From JAFARZ01 sp035651595 (GTDB taxonomy: Bacteria > Actinomycetota > Actinomycetes > Streptosporangiales > Streptosporangiaceae), in contig DASRFJ010000357.1 of the NCBI GenBank assembly GCA_035651595.1, positions 1 to 24,616 of the forward strand: a stretch of 24,616 bases of DNA. Reading direction: 5' to 3'. Shown here piece by piece: positions 1 to 7,388 of the stretch. The position numbers and the translations under genes were made by a program. Within the stretch, counting starts at the first letter, position 1. Each line of letters begins with the position of its first letter. The notes beneath the pieces were generated by a model that was not told the origin of the DNA, ran no database searches, and was given only the letters and a program-made list of their open reading frames with translations.

Positions 1-1719
1 GCGGGCCAGGCGCTTGTTCGCCGACTCCAGGGAGAACGCGGCCGGGTCGAAGTCGGCGGCGGAATCCAGGCCCATCCAGTCGAGCCGTTCGTAATGGTTG
101 TCGTGAGCGGGGTCGGCTAGGGCTTCCTTTAGGTAGTAGTAGCCGTACGCGCCGCCGGAGTCTTCGGGCGGGCATGCCCCGCTGCCGTCGAGGCATGTTG
201 GGAGGGTGACACCTTTGTCGTTCTGATAGAAGCCTTCTGATTTCACGTCGTGTGCCCAGTCATCGCCGAAGTCGTATAGGTACTGGAAGTGCGAGCCGCT
301 CCTCGGGAGCACATCGCGGAGCGGCGTTGCCTTGTGGAGTTCGCGGCGGCCGGCGTAGAACGCGTACAGGTGGTCGTTTTCCCAGCCCATCGCGTCCTGG
401 ATCATGTAGTGCAAGCTGTCGAGACTGGTCGATCCCGGGACCGCGATGCGGCGCCAGACGGGCGGGTCGTCAACGTTTTGCAGCGTGATCAGGAGCTGGA
501 GCGGCTTTGTGGTGTCGGGCTCCTGCGTTGACGGGCGGCGGGGGTTGTTTGCCGTGCGGACCAGGTCCATGAGCCGTGGCGCGTCTGGGTGGCCGGACTC
601 CCCCAGCCACTCCAGCATGTCGGTCGCGGCGTAAGGGTGGTGGGCTTCTTGCAACTCCATCCTCATCCGCACCACGGCCTCGTCCTGCGGGACGTCCTCG
701 TACGCCGCGCTCAGGTCGTCGGTCGCCAGCCAGGCGTCGTCGCGGGGGAAGTTCGGCACATCCCCATCCCACTGAGCCAGGCAGGCGCGGATGTGGGCGC
801 CGTAGCCGGGGGCTTCGGCGCGCTCACGCCACACAGGGGCCGCCTGCGGCCCGATCACCGCGGCCAGGTCGATCGCGGACAGGCGCTGGCGCGGGGTTGC
901 GGACTTCGCGGCGTCCAGGAGTTCCGCTACGGCCTCGACCGGGGTGCGGGCGGCCAGCCAGGCCGCGGCATACCGTGCCGCCGTGGCGCCGGGCAGGTCG
1001 GCGAGCCTCGTCGCGACCGCGGCGGCGCTGTCCTCGGGAGCGGGAGCGAGCAGCGCGAAGACCGAGTCGGCGAGCATCTGGCCGAGCGGGCTGAGGGTGA
1101 TGATGCTGTTGGTGTCCCCGTTGCCTTCGACGGTCAGGGCGCCGAAGAACATCAGGTCCTCGACTGAGCTTGCGGCGTGTTGTGCGGTTGCCATGGCATG
1201 GTCGTCCTCGTGGAACCCGCCGCAGTCGGGACACGTTGCCGGCGAGTCCTGGAGGACTGCCTCAAGGACATCGGCGAGCTTGAGGTCGGCCTTATCGGCC
1301 TGGGCGATCGCGGCTAGCACCGTCAGGCATTCAGCGCACGGCTCGTCCGGCAGGCCGAAGACGGCGCTGACCGCGCGTAGCCATGCGTTCAGTGTGGCGT
1401 CCGGGTCGTCTGGGGCTGCTGCTGTTCCTTTTGCGCGCTTTTGCTCTAGCGTGATCAGGCCGCTCAGCCGGGCTACGTTCCAGCAGACCATCAGCGCGGG
1501 CACGTCCTGTGCACTGCGCAATTTCTTGCCAGGTTCCTCGCGTTCGAAGCCGAGGTCTTTGCATGCCTGTTCGGCGACGGCGGGACGGAGCACGCCGGAC
1601 TCGGTGATCTCGCGGCCTTCGCCGACCCATTCGGCCAGCTTGACGGCGCCAGTCAAGGCTGGGCTGGCCAAGGCGGCGGACGCGAGTTCTGGGGTGACGG
1701 CGGCGGGCTTGAGTTCCAC
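1..1719 (-). CDS. Plasmid pRiA4b ORF-3 family protein, 3' end cut by window edge
   Basis: The reverse strand is open for 573 codons from GTG 1719 to the window edge, so the C-terminus is missing. An in-frame TAG lies a few codons upstream of this GTG, and no better start is available; the ribosome site is weak. Residues about 400-573 match the pRiA4b ORF-3 fold: a PPVWRRI strand, then HYMIQDAMGW, then YDFGDDWAHDV, then CPPEDSGGAYGY and a final DWMG..FDPAAFSLE segment. The first ~395 residues are a helical, Ala/Leu-rich domain with two CxxC pairs (C128/C131 and C163/C166) that could bind a metal; I do not recognise that part. The family's function is unknown. It occurs both as stand-alone proteins and fused to other domains. 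It is divergent from the dehydrogenase at 1794 with a 74-bp gap. Family call is confident; role is unknown. Confidence 0.85.
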   Translation of the reverse strand, partial: MELKPAAVTPELASAALASPALTGAVKLAEWVGEGREITESGVLRPAVAEQACKDLGFEREEPGKKLRSAQDVPALMVCWNVARLSGLITLEQKRAKGTAAAPDDPDATLNAWLRAVSAVFGLPDEPCAECLTVLAAIAQADKADLKLADVLEAVLQDSPATCPDCGGFHEDDHAMATAQHAASSVEDLMFFGALTVEGNGDTNSIITLSPLGQMLADSVFALLAPAPEDSAAAVATRLADLPGATAARYAAAWLAARTPVEAVAELLDAAKSATPRQRLSAIDLAAVIGPQAAPVWRERAEAPGYGAHIRACLAQWDGDVPNFPRDDAWLATDDLSAAYEDVPQDEAVVRMRMELQEAHHPYAATDMLEWLGESGHPDAPRLMDLVRTANNPRRPSTQEPDTTKPLQLLITLQNVDDPPVWRRIAVPGSTSLDSLHYMIQDAMGWENDHLYAFYAGRRELHKATPLRDVLPRSGSHFQYLYDFGDDWAHDVKSEGFYQNDKGVTLPTCLDGSGACPPEDSGGAYGYYYLKEALADPAHDNHYERLDWMGLDSAADFDPAAFSLESANKRLAR

Positions 1720-1793
1720 GTCGGGTAACGCTACTCGCGGCGAAGGGTGATCTGCGCGCTAAACGGCACCGTTGCCACTCACCCGGAGCGCAG

Positions 1794-3539
1794 TTGTGTC
1801 ATCGTGATCATGTGGGCCATAGCGACGGCGGCCCGGAGATCGTCGAGTTGGGCTCGGTCCCGGGGGTTGTGGTGTTCGATCTGCCTGGCGCGCTGATGTC
1901 CGCCGGGGGCACGCGGCTGGTTCCGGATGTCAGCGTGGCCGAGGTGGCGCTGCTGGCGCGAGCGATGACCTATAAGTTCGCCGTGCTGGGTGAGCGGATC
2001 GGCGGTGCCAAGGCGGGGGTGCGCGGGGACCCGGCGGATGCTGGCGGCAAGGCCGGCCTGATGGCCAGGTACTGCGCGGAGATCGGGCCGATGGTCGGGA
2101 CGGGCCGGTTCCTGACCGGGCCGGACATGGGCACGGCCGAGGAGGACTTCGCTCCGCTGCGCGCGGGCCGGGCCGCGCCGGCCGCCATCACCGCCGCCGT
2201 GGGCGGCGTGCCGTTCGAGGATCTGCTGACCGGTTATGGAGTCGCGGTCGCCGCCGATGTGGCGCTGAGCGCTCAATGGGGGTGGGGCTGGGAAGGGCGT
2301 TCGGTCGCGATCGAGGGATTCGGCAAGGTGGGCGGCGGGGTGGCTCGCGAGGTAGTCCGCCGTGGCGGCCGGGTGGTCGCGGTGTCGACCCTGGCCGGGT
2401 ACATCACGGACCCCGCGGGACTGGATGTCGAGGTATTGCTCGCGCTGCGCCGCGCGCACGGCGACACGTGCGTTGCTCGCTACGGCCGGCCGGTCAGTCC
2501 GCCGGCCGGACTGTTCACGGAGGTGGCGGCCGACGTGCTGGTTCCGGGGACCCGGCCGGGGATGATCGACGGTGCTGTGGCGCGGCGACTGCCGCCGGGT
2601 GTGCGTGTCGTCGCGCCCGCCGCGAACGCGCCGTACACCGCGGACGGCGCCGCCGAGTTGCACCGGCGGGGCGTCCTGGCGCTGCCCGACTTCGTGTGCA
2701 ACGCGGGTGCGGTGATCGGTTACCGGTCGGCGGCTGGGGCGACGCCCAGCGAGGTCCTGGCTGCGGTCGAGGATAAGATCTCCGGGCTCATCCTGGAGGC
2801 GATGCGTCATCCCGACGGCCCGCTCGCGGGCGCGAGTGAGATGGCCGCGAAGTTCCTGCGCGGATGGTGGGGTGAGCCGCCCAGCCCGCCGTTCGCCGCG
2901 TTATCCGGGGCGAACGGCGGGGCGCGCCGCAGTCTTTTTCGTAGCCGCCTCCGGAATCGTTTCGGTCAGTTCGGCGAGGAACTCTCGGGTCTTGGGGTCG
3001 ACGGCGTAAATGATCGTGCCGACCATGCCGCGGGTGAGCAGGACCTTGTAGATGTTGCGGATGTGCCGGTCGCACTGGAGAGCGGTGACCGACCGCTTGC
3101 TGAAATCCGGGTCCTTGTTGGCCTCGCGAACGGGAACCATGCGGCCGTGGCGGGCGATCAGGTCAGGACCGATGATGACACCGGACCAGTCATATTCGAA
3201 GCCTTGTGCGGTATAGACACAGCCGACCTGGCCGAACCCGCCGTTCATCGTCGCCCACAACGCGCTTGGCGGAGCCTCGCCAACGGCCCGGTCGCCATAC
3301 ACATTCCACGGCCTCGCCCAGTCGCCAACCCGCACGTCGTCCACGAGCCGTCCGTCCGGGTGCGGCTTCTTACTCCATGGCCAGCAAAATCCGGCAGACA
3401 TTCGTGCCGAAGAGCCTGCTGCGAGCTTGTCGCGCAGGATGTTTTCCATTTCCCATGGCGACTCGGCGACAGAGACCTCGAAATGTTCGTCGCCGGTCCA
3501 CGGTTCGGGACCGCCTTCCTCGAGGCCCAGCAGCCGTAG
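1794..3539 (+). CDS. Glu/Leu/Phe/Val dehydrogenase family, stop codon apparently lost by frameshift
   Basis: TTG 1794 is chosen because GGAG (1785-1788) sits 5 nt upstream and the sequence that follows aligns with the family. Oxidative deamination of an amino acid with NAD(P) is the expected activity. Visible features are the active-site glycine-rich segment GGAKAGVRGDP with Lys73, the catalytic-type Asp111 in GPDMGT, the Rossmann motif GFGKVGGG near residue 175, ADVLVPGTRPGMID, and LPDFVCNAGAVIGY. Family similarity ends at FLRGWWG (about 2872, ~360 aa, the usual length of Leu/Phe/Val dehydrogenases). The remaining ~220 codons are antisense to the convergent helicase gene and look non-biological. 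A G run at 2869-2872 lies directly before an out-of-frame TGA (2873-2875). One extra G would give W-W-G-stop, 10 nt before a terminator hairpin. So this is a frameshifted gene or a one-base sequence error. Substrate cannot be told. Confidence 0.8.
   Translation: MCHRDHVGHSDGGPEIVELGSVPGVVVFDLPGALMSAGGTRLVPDVSVAEVALLARAMTYKFAVLGERIGGAKAGVRGDPADAGGKAGLMARYCAEIGPMVGTGRFLTGPDMGTAEEDFAPLRAGRAAPAAITAAVGGVPFEDLLTGYGVAVAADVALSAQWGWGWEGRSVAIEGFGKVGGGVAREVVRRGGRVVAVSTLAGYITDPAGLDVEVLLALRRAHGDTCVARYGRPVSPPAGLFTEVAADVLVPGTRPGMIDGAVARRLPPGVRVVAPAANAPYTADGAAELHRRGVLALPDFVCNAGAVIGYRSAAGATPSEVLAAVEDKISGLILEAMRHPDGPLAGASEMAAKFLRGWWGEPPSPPFAALSGANGGARRSLFRSRLRNRFGQFGEELSGLGVDGVNDRADHAAGEQDLVDVADVPVALESGDRPLAEIRVLVGLANGNHAAVAGDQVRTDDDTGPVIFEALCGIDTADLAEPAVHRRPQRAWRSLANGPVAIHIPRPRPVANPHVVHEPSVRVRLLTPWPAKSGRHSCRRACCELVAQDVFHFPWRLGDRDLEMFVAGPRFGTAFLEAQQP
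2885..2921. terminator. Bidirectional terminator hairpin between convergent genes
   Basis: Perfect 13-bp inverted arms (2885-2897 and 2909-2921) enclose an 11-nt loop. There is no long T run, as is common for actinomycete terminators. The TAA stop of the minus-strand helicase (2901-2903) lies in the loop, and the expected end of the dehydrogenase (2873-2875) lies just upstream. The hairpin is well placed to end both transcripts. Confidence 0.75.
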
Positions 3540-4820
3540 GACCCACTTCTCGTACTTCCGGCTGCCGCCACACCTGAACTGGTCATCCAGTTGAACGTGA
3601 TGTACGCGGAATCCCGAAGAAGATGCGTGTGACGTGATGGCCTCGACGGTTCCGATCTCCCCCGGCTTCACGACCTGGTGCTCGTCGAGCAGGAAGACCG
3701 GCACGCGCGCCGCCGCCATGAGTTCGTCCACCTGGGGGCGTCCGGTTCGCAGTGCGGCATTCGTATAGCGGTTCTCGGACGTATCCCGGATGCGGTGGGC
3801 CTCATCGCAGATCAGCACGTCGATGTCGTTCTGCCGGGCAGCCATGAAGCTGTTGAAGTACTTGAACAGGTTCTTGACGCGGGGGGAGCCGCGGCCGCCG
3901 TACCGGCGCATCGTCTGAGTGAACGAACGGGAACCTGTGGCGTGCAGTGCGGTGTAGCCGCGACGATACAACTCGCCGAGCAGCGACAGCGCGATGACGC
4001 TCTTCCCGCTTCCGGGACCGCCAGTGATGAGGACGACTTCCTTGGCATCCGAGCGCTGGGCCTTGTCGACCACATGCAGCACCATGTCGTACGCGGTGTG
4101 CTGCTCATCAAGCAGAATGAACTGCTCGCGGTCCCTGATCTCGGCCGCCGCGAACTTAATGAGCTGCTTGGACGGACGGGTGGCGCTGGTCAGCAGCCGG
4201 TCGGCGGCGCCGGCGCCCTGGTCGGGCGCGAATTGACTTCGCAGATACTCGAGGAAGGCGCCTCGCCGGCTCTTGGTGAAGAGCCGGGTCCGTTCGGTCG
4301 TCGCGAGCTCGAAAAGATCGTCCACGTCGAGGTCGGCCGCGTTGTGGAGATACGCGACCCCGCGCACGGCGTTTTCGTTCCCACGCAAGGACCCCACGAA
4401 GTCGACGATGTAATCGCAATAGCCCTGCACCTGGAGGAGCGGATGGTCTCGCTGGCCGAGCATTCCCTCGACCAGGACAAGGCGTTCATCTTCCTCGTAG
4501 AGTTCGGCATGGCTCCATTGCTTGAGCTCGACGACCACGTACGCATCGCCCCCGGTGCGCCGGTCGACGCCCGCCAGCACCACGTCGGCACGCTTACTGG
4601 TCAACGGAAGCTGGTATTCGATCAGCATCTCGACGTTGCCGAGACCGGCGTCCACGAGGTCATGGGCCAATACCGGGATACTGCGCCGCCAGGACTTCCG
4701 CTCTGATTCTGACGGCGACCGACCCGTGGTGAATCGCAGGTGGTCGGCGAGGATACTCGCGAGCTGTCGCTCCATGGGTGAGCCAATCAGGCCCGCAGCG
4801 GATACCCTGAACGCCGTCAC
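2901..4820 (-). CDS. Schlafen group 3-type (DUF2075) DNA/RNA helicase with PD-(D/E)XK-like N-terminus
   Basis: A predicted superfamily 1-type nucleic acid ATPase of 639 aa. Numbered from GTG 4820, an N-terminal part has the pattern D79...E98-L-K100 in RADVVL and VVELKQW, typical of PD-(D/E)XK nucleases. It is followed by Walker A GGPGSGKS (267-274), Walker B ICDEAH (about 337-342), LDEHQ (378-382), a TAQGFEYDW motif, and a motif VI-like LLTRG near 594-598. GTG 4820 is preferred because GGGGA lies about 4-5 nt upstream and because family members begin close to the FRVSA segment; an in-frame GTG at 4838 would add six residues without a good ribosome site. The upstream same-strand gene is a MazG-like pyrophosphohydrolase, 116 bp away. 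The stop codon sits in the loop of a terminator hairpin. Family call is strong; nuclease activity and a defence role are inference. Confidence 0.85.
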   Translation of the reverse strand: MTAFRVSAAGLIGSPMERQLASILADHLRFTTGRSPSESERKSWRRSIPVLAHDLVDAGLGNVEMLIEYQLPLTSKRADVVLAGVDRRTGGDAYVVVELKQWSHAELYEEDERLVLVEGMLGQRDHPLLQVQGYCDYIVDFVGSLRGNENAVRGVAYLHNAADLDVDDLFELATTERTRLFTKSRRGAFLEYLRSQFAPDQGAGAADRLLTSATRPSKQLIKFAAAEIRDREQFILLDEQHTAYDMVLHVVDKAQRSDAKEVVLITGGPGSGKSVIALSLLGELYRRGYTALHATGSRSFTQTMRRYGGRGSPRVKNLFKYFNSFMAARQNDIDVLICDEAHRIRDTSENRYTNAALRTGRPQVDELMAAARVPVFLLDEHQVVKPGEIGTVEAITSHASSSGFRVHHVQLDDQFRCGGSRKYEKWVLRLLGLEEGGPEPWTGDEHFEVSVAESPWEMENILRDKLAAGSSARMSAGFCWPWSKKPHPDGRLVDDVRVGDWARPWNVYGDRAVGEAPPSALWATMNGGFGQVGCVYTAQGFEYDWSGVIIGPDLIARHGRMVPVREANKDPDFSKRSVTALQCDRHIRNIYKVLLTRGMVGTIIYAVDPKTREFLAELTETIPEAATKKTAARPAVRPG

Positions 4821-4936
4821 AATTTCCCCAGGCAGCACGAAGAATTCGTGCGGGTGGGGGCGTGTCCGCGATCTCAGGGATCAATTGGAAGCCCGTCGGG
4901 CCGCATTTCCTTGCGGTCAGCAGATTACCCTGCGTT

Positions 4937-5290
4937 TCAGGACAATGGCGGAGCTTTGCGGACGGAGCCGCGATAGTTCTCCACGTCATAGCGAAGGTCG
5001 CTCTCCGCCAGCTTCGCCCGCGCCGCCTCGATCAGGTCGACACCGAGCAGGTCGGCCAGTCGGACCAGGTAGATGGTGACGTCCGCCAGTTCCGATCGCA
5101 TCCTCGCGGCGGATTCCGGGTCCGCCATGATGCCTTCCGATTCTTCGGGCGTCAGCCACTGCAACTCGGCGAGAAGCTCGCCCACCTCGCCCGCGAGGGC
5201 CATGGCTAGGTTCTTCGGAGTATGGAACTGATCCCAATCGCGGGCGGATACGAATTCCCGCAGCCGTAGCGCAAGGTCGTCCAACGTCAC
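4937..5290 (-). CDS. MazG-like nucleotide pyrophosphohydrolase
   Basis: A small all-alpha NTP pyrophosphatase of the MazG/dCTPase (RS21-C6) superfamily, expected to convert (d)NTPs to the monophosphates plus pyrophosphate. The metal-binding pattern ExxE-(28)-ExxD is complete: E35-V-G-E38 and E67-L-A-D70. The RDWDQFHTPKNLAMALAGEVGEL segment is characteristic of the dCTPP1-like branch. At 117 aa it is the usual single-domain length. The start is GTG 5290; no clear Shine-Dalgarno is seen, and the sequence before it (TAGATA, 11 nt upstream of the start) could be a -10 box giving a very short leader. It lies directly upstream of the helicase gene on the same strand, so both probably share a transcript and a pathway. 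The nucleotide substrate cannot be read from sequence. Confidence 0.88.
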   Translation of the reverse strand: MTLDDLALRLREFVSARDWDQFHTPKNLAMALAGEVGELLAELQWLTPEESEGIMADPESAARMRSELADVTIYLVRLADLLGVDLIEAARAKLAESDLRYDVENYRGSVRKAPPLS

Positions 5291-5363
5291 ATTGGCAACC
5301 GTATCTAGCCACGGCAGGGCTGGGATCGGCCGGGGCTCGCGCCGTTCCCGGGGCGTCCGAATG

Positions 5364-5378
5364 ATTGCGGACAGTTAC
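5364..5378 (+). repeat. Isolated copy of the ATTGCGGACAGTTAC repeat core
   Basis: The 15-mer ATTGCGGACAGTTAC is identical to 24597-24611 and differs at one base from ATTGCGGACACTTAC at 19310. No matching inverted arm is present nearby, so it cannot form the hairpin seen in the other copies. It is likely a decayed copy, or possibly chance plus selection for a shared site. Confidence 0.5.
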
Positions 5379-5430
5379 GCTCTCGGATCGGATCCTGTTG
5401 GCGAATTGCGCGCGCATGGCCCGTGCCGGC

Positions 5431-5456
5431 CGCTGGGCCTGGCCGCTGGGCCTGGC
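5431..5456. repeat. Tandem duplication of a 13-bp unit
   Basis: CGCTGGGCCTGGC occurs twice head-to-tail (5431-5443 and 5444-5456) in the intergenic region upstream of the mazG-like gene. It looks like a simple slippage duplication. Confidence 0.7.
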
Positions 5457-5541
5457 CGCGTGCGCGCAGCCTGTGCCTGGAGTGCACTGTGCGACTACCG
5501 GTACAGGAGCGCACCGGCAGTCCCGTAATCAGCGTGGAAGA

Positions 5542-5600
5542 TTTCCCTTTTGTGGAAGATCGACCCTCGTGAACAGGGGTCCCGCTACCACAAAGGGAAA
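5542..5600. terminator. Large inverted repeat downstream of glpD, probable terminator or small element
   Basis: Left arm TTTCCCTTTTGTGG (5542-5555) pairs with CCACAAAGGGAAA (5588-5600) with one bulged base. The 32-nt interior contains a second, nested pairing (GACCCT with AGGGGTC). GTGGAAGAT is also directly repeated at 5534-5542 and 5553-5561. The structure lies about 70 bp past the glpD stop, where the operon terminator is expected, but it is longer than a typical terminator and has no clear T run on the minus strand. A small non-autonomous element is an alternative. Confidence 0.55.
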
Positions 5601-5672
5601 AACCACCACGCTATCGAGGCCCATCGAGCCAGCCGCCGGCCCAGCGGCGGAATGCCGCGGACGGAGCCCCCG

Positions 5673-7388
5673 TCACCGGGTGGCTATGTCGGGGGCTTCC
5701 ATGCGCGCGGCTTCGGCCGCGTCGTCGTCCGGCTTGGTCTGCGACTCACGCTCGGCCGCGACCCGCGCCAAGTACAGGGAAACCTCGCGCTCCCGGTCCT
5801 CCTCGCTCCAGCCCAGCACGTCGGCCATCAGCGCGGCCACCGTGGGAGCACAAGCAACCCCGCGGTCCCAGGCTTCGATCGAGATCCGCGTCCGCCGGGT
5901 CAGCACGTCATCCAGGTGCAGGGCGCCCTCGTGGGTCACCGCGTACCGCGCCTCGGCCGCGAGGTAGTCGTCCGCACCCGGCAGCGGCGCAGCCAACGAA
6001 GCATCCGACCGGATCATGGACAGCAACTCAAAAACACAAGACCCGTACCGGTTCAGCAGGTGCTCGACCCGAGCGACGTGGATGCCGGCGGTCGCCGCCA
6101 GCGAACGGCGCTGGTTCCACAGCGCCTGGTAGCCGTCCGCGCCGACCAGCGGCAGCGACGCGGTGCACGACGGAGGCACCAGGGCATCCATGGTGCGCGC
6201 GGCCTCGTCGATCGCGTCGGCGGCCATTACCCGGTAGGTGGTGTACTTGCCACCCGCGACCACGACCAGGCCGGGCACCGGGTGGCCGACCACGTGCTCG
6301 CGCGACAGCTTGGAGGTGGACTCCGACTCGCCGGACAGCAGCGGCCGCAGGCCGGCGTACACGCCCTCCACGTCCTCGCGGGTGAGCGGCAGGCTGAGCA
6401 CGGAGTTCACGTGCTCGAGCAGGTAGTCGATGTCGCTGGAACTGGCGGCCGGGTGGGCCTTGGCCAGCGACCATTCGGTGTCGGTGGTGCCGATGATCCA
6501 GTGTCGTCCCCACGGGATGACGAACAGCACGCTCTTCTCCGTGCGCAAGATGAGCCCGGTGCTGGACGGCAGCCGGTCGCGCGGGACCACGAGGTGGATG
6601 CCCTTGGACGCGCGCACGTGAAACTGGCCGCGGGTGTCGGCCAGCGCCTGGGTGTCGTCGGTCCACACCCCGGTGGCGTTGATCACCTGTTTCGCGTGCA
6701 CCTCGAACGAAAGGCCGGTCTCCAGGTCGGTGACCGTCGCGCCGGTGACCCGCTCCCCCTGCCGCAGGAAGCCGGTCACCTCGACCCGGCTGGCCGCCAG
6801 CGCGCCGAACGACGCGGCGGTGCGCACGACGGTGACCGTGTGCCGGGCGTCGTCAACCAGCCCGTCCCAGTACTGAATGGCGCCGGTGAGCGCGTCCTTA
6901 CGCAGGCACGGCGCCTCCCGCAGCGCGCGCCTGCGGGACAAATGCCGATGACGCCGGAGACCGCGTGCGGTACCGGACGTGTACGCCATCCCGTCGTACA
7001 GCGCGATACCGGCGCCGACGTAGGCCCGCTCCCAGCCCCGGTGCTGGAGCGGGTACAGGAACGGCACCGGCCGGACCAGGTGCGGCGCGATGCGGTCAAG
7101 CAGCAGCCCGCGCTCGGTGAGCGCCTCCCGGACCAGGCCGAAGTCCAGCATCTCCAGGTAGCGCAGGCCGCCGTGGATGAGCTTGCTCGACCGGCTGGAG
7201 GTGCCACTGGCCCAGTCGCGGGCCTCGACGATGCCGGTCGTCAGCCCGCGCGTCACCGCGTCGAGCGCGCTGCCCGCCCCCACGACGCCGCCGCCCACGA
7301 CCAGCACGTCCAGTTCGCCGTCGCCCAGCCGGGCGATCGCGTCCGCCCGCCCGGCCGGCGACAAAGCGGGGGACAGGACAGCTGTCAC
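5673..7388 (-). CDS. glpD: Glycerol-3-phosphate dehydrogenase, FAD-dependent, aerobic type
   Basis: Oxidises sn-glycerol 3-phosphate to dihydroxyacetone phosphate at the membrane, passing electrons via FAD to quinone. The 571-aa length is normal for the family. The N-terminal dinucleotide-binding motif VVGGGVVGAGSALDAVTRG (about residues 30-48) is followed by SGTSSRSSKLIHGGLRYLE, a family hallmark, then WGRHWIIGTTDTEW and GGKYTTYRVMA. The C-terminal part (about 400-571) matches the GlpD C-terminal helical domain. GTG 7388 is the start: it forms a GTGA overlap with the glpK stop, so translation is coupled. It is the last gene of glpF-glpK-glpD, supplying the oxidation step after uptake and phosphorylation. 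Confidence 0.97.
   Translation of the reverse strand: MTAVLSPALSPAGRADAIARLGDGELDVLVVGGGVVGAGSALDAVTRGLTTGIVEARDWASGTSSRSSKLIHGGLRYLEMLDFGLVREALTERGLLLDRIAPHLVRPVPFLYPLQHRGWERAYVGAGIALYDGMAYTSGTARGLRRHRHLSRRRALREAPCLRKDALTGAIQYWDGLVDDARHTVTVVRTAASFGALAASRVEVTGFLRQGERVTGATVTDLETGLSFEVHAKQVINATGVWTDDTQALADTRGQFHVRASKGIHLVVPRDRLPSSTGLILRTEKSVLFVIPWGRHWIIGTTDTEWSLAKAHPAASSSDIDYLLEHVNSVLSLPLTREDVEGVYAGLRPLLSGESESTSKLSREHVVGHPVPGLVVVAGGKYTTYRVMAADAIDEAARTMDALVPPSCTASLPLVGADGYQALWNQRRSLAATAGIHVARVEHLLNRYGSCVFELLSMIRSDASLAAPLPGADDYLAAEARYAVTHEGALHLDDVLTRRTRISIEAWDRGVACAPTVAALMADVLGWSEEDREREVSLYLARVAAERESQTKPDDDAAEAARMEAPDIATR

Larger units (their letters stand above)
5291..5672. other. Gene-free intergenic region with several repeats
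   Basis: 382 bp between the mazG-like gene start and the glpD stop. I see no credible gene here. It contains a lone copy of a 15-bp repeat core (5364-5378), a tandem 13-bp duplication (5431-5456) and a large inverted repeat (5542-5600), listed separately. It should also hold the promoter of the pyrophosphohydrolase/helicase pair and the terminator of the glp operon. Confidence 0.6.

Noticed and set aside
944..1750. Forward open frame of 268 codons
   Set aside because: Ser/Ala-rich antisense of the pRiA4b ORF-3 gene, which has clear conserved motifs on the minus strand.
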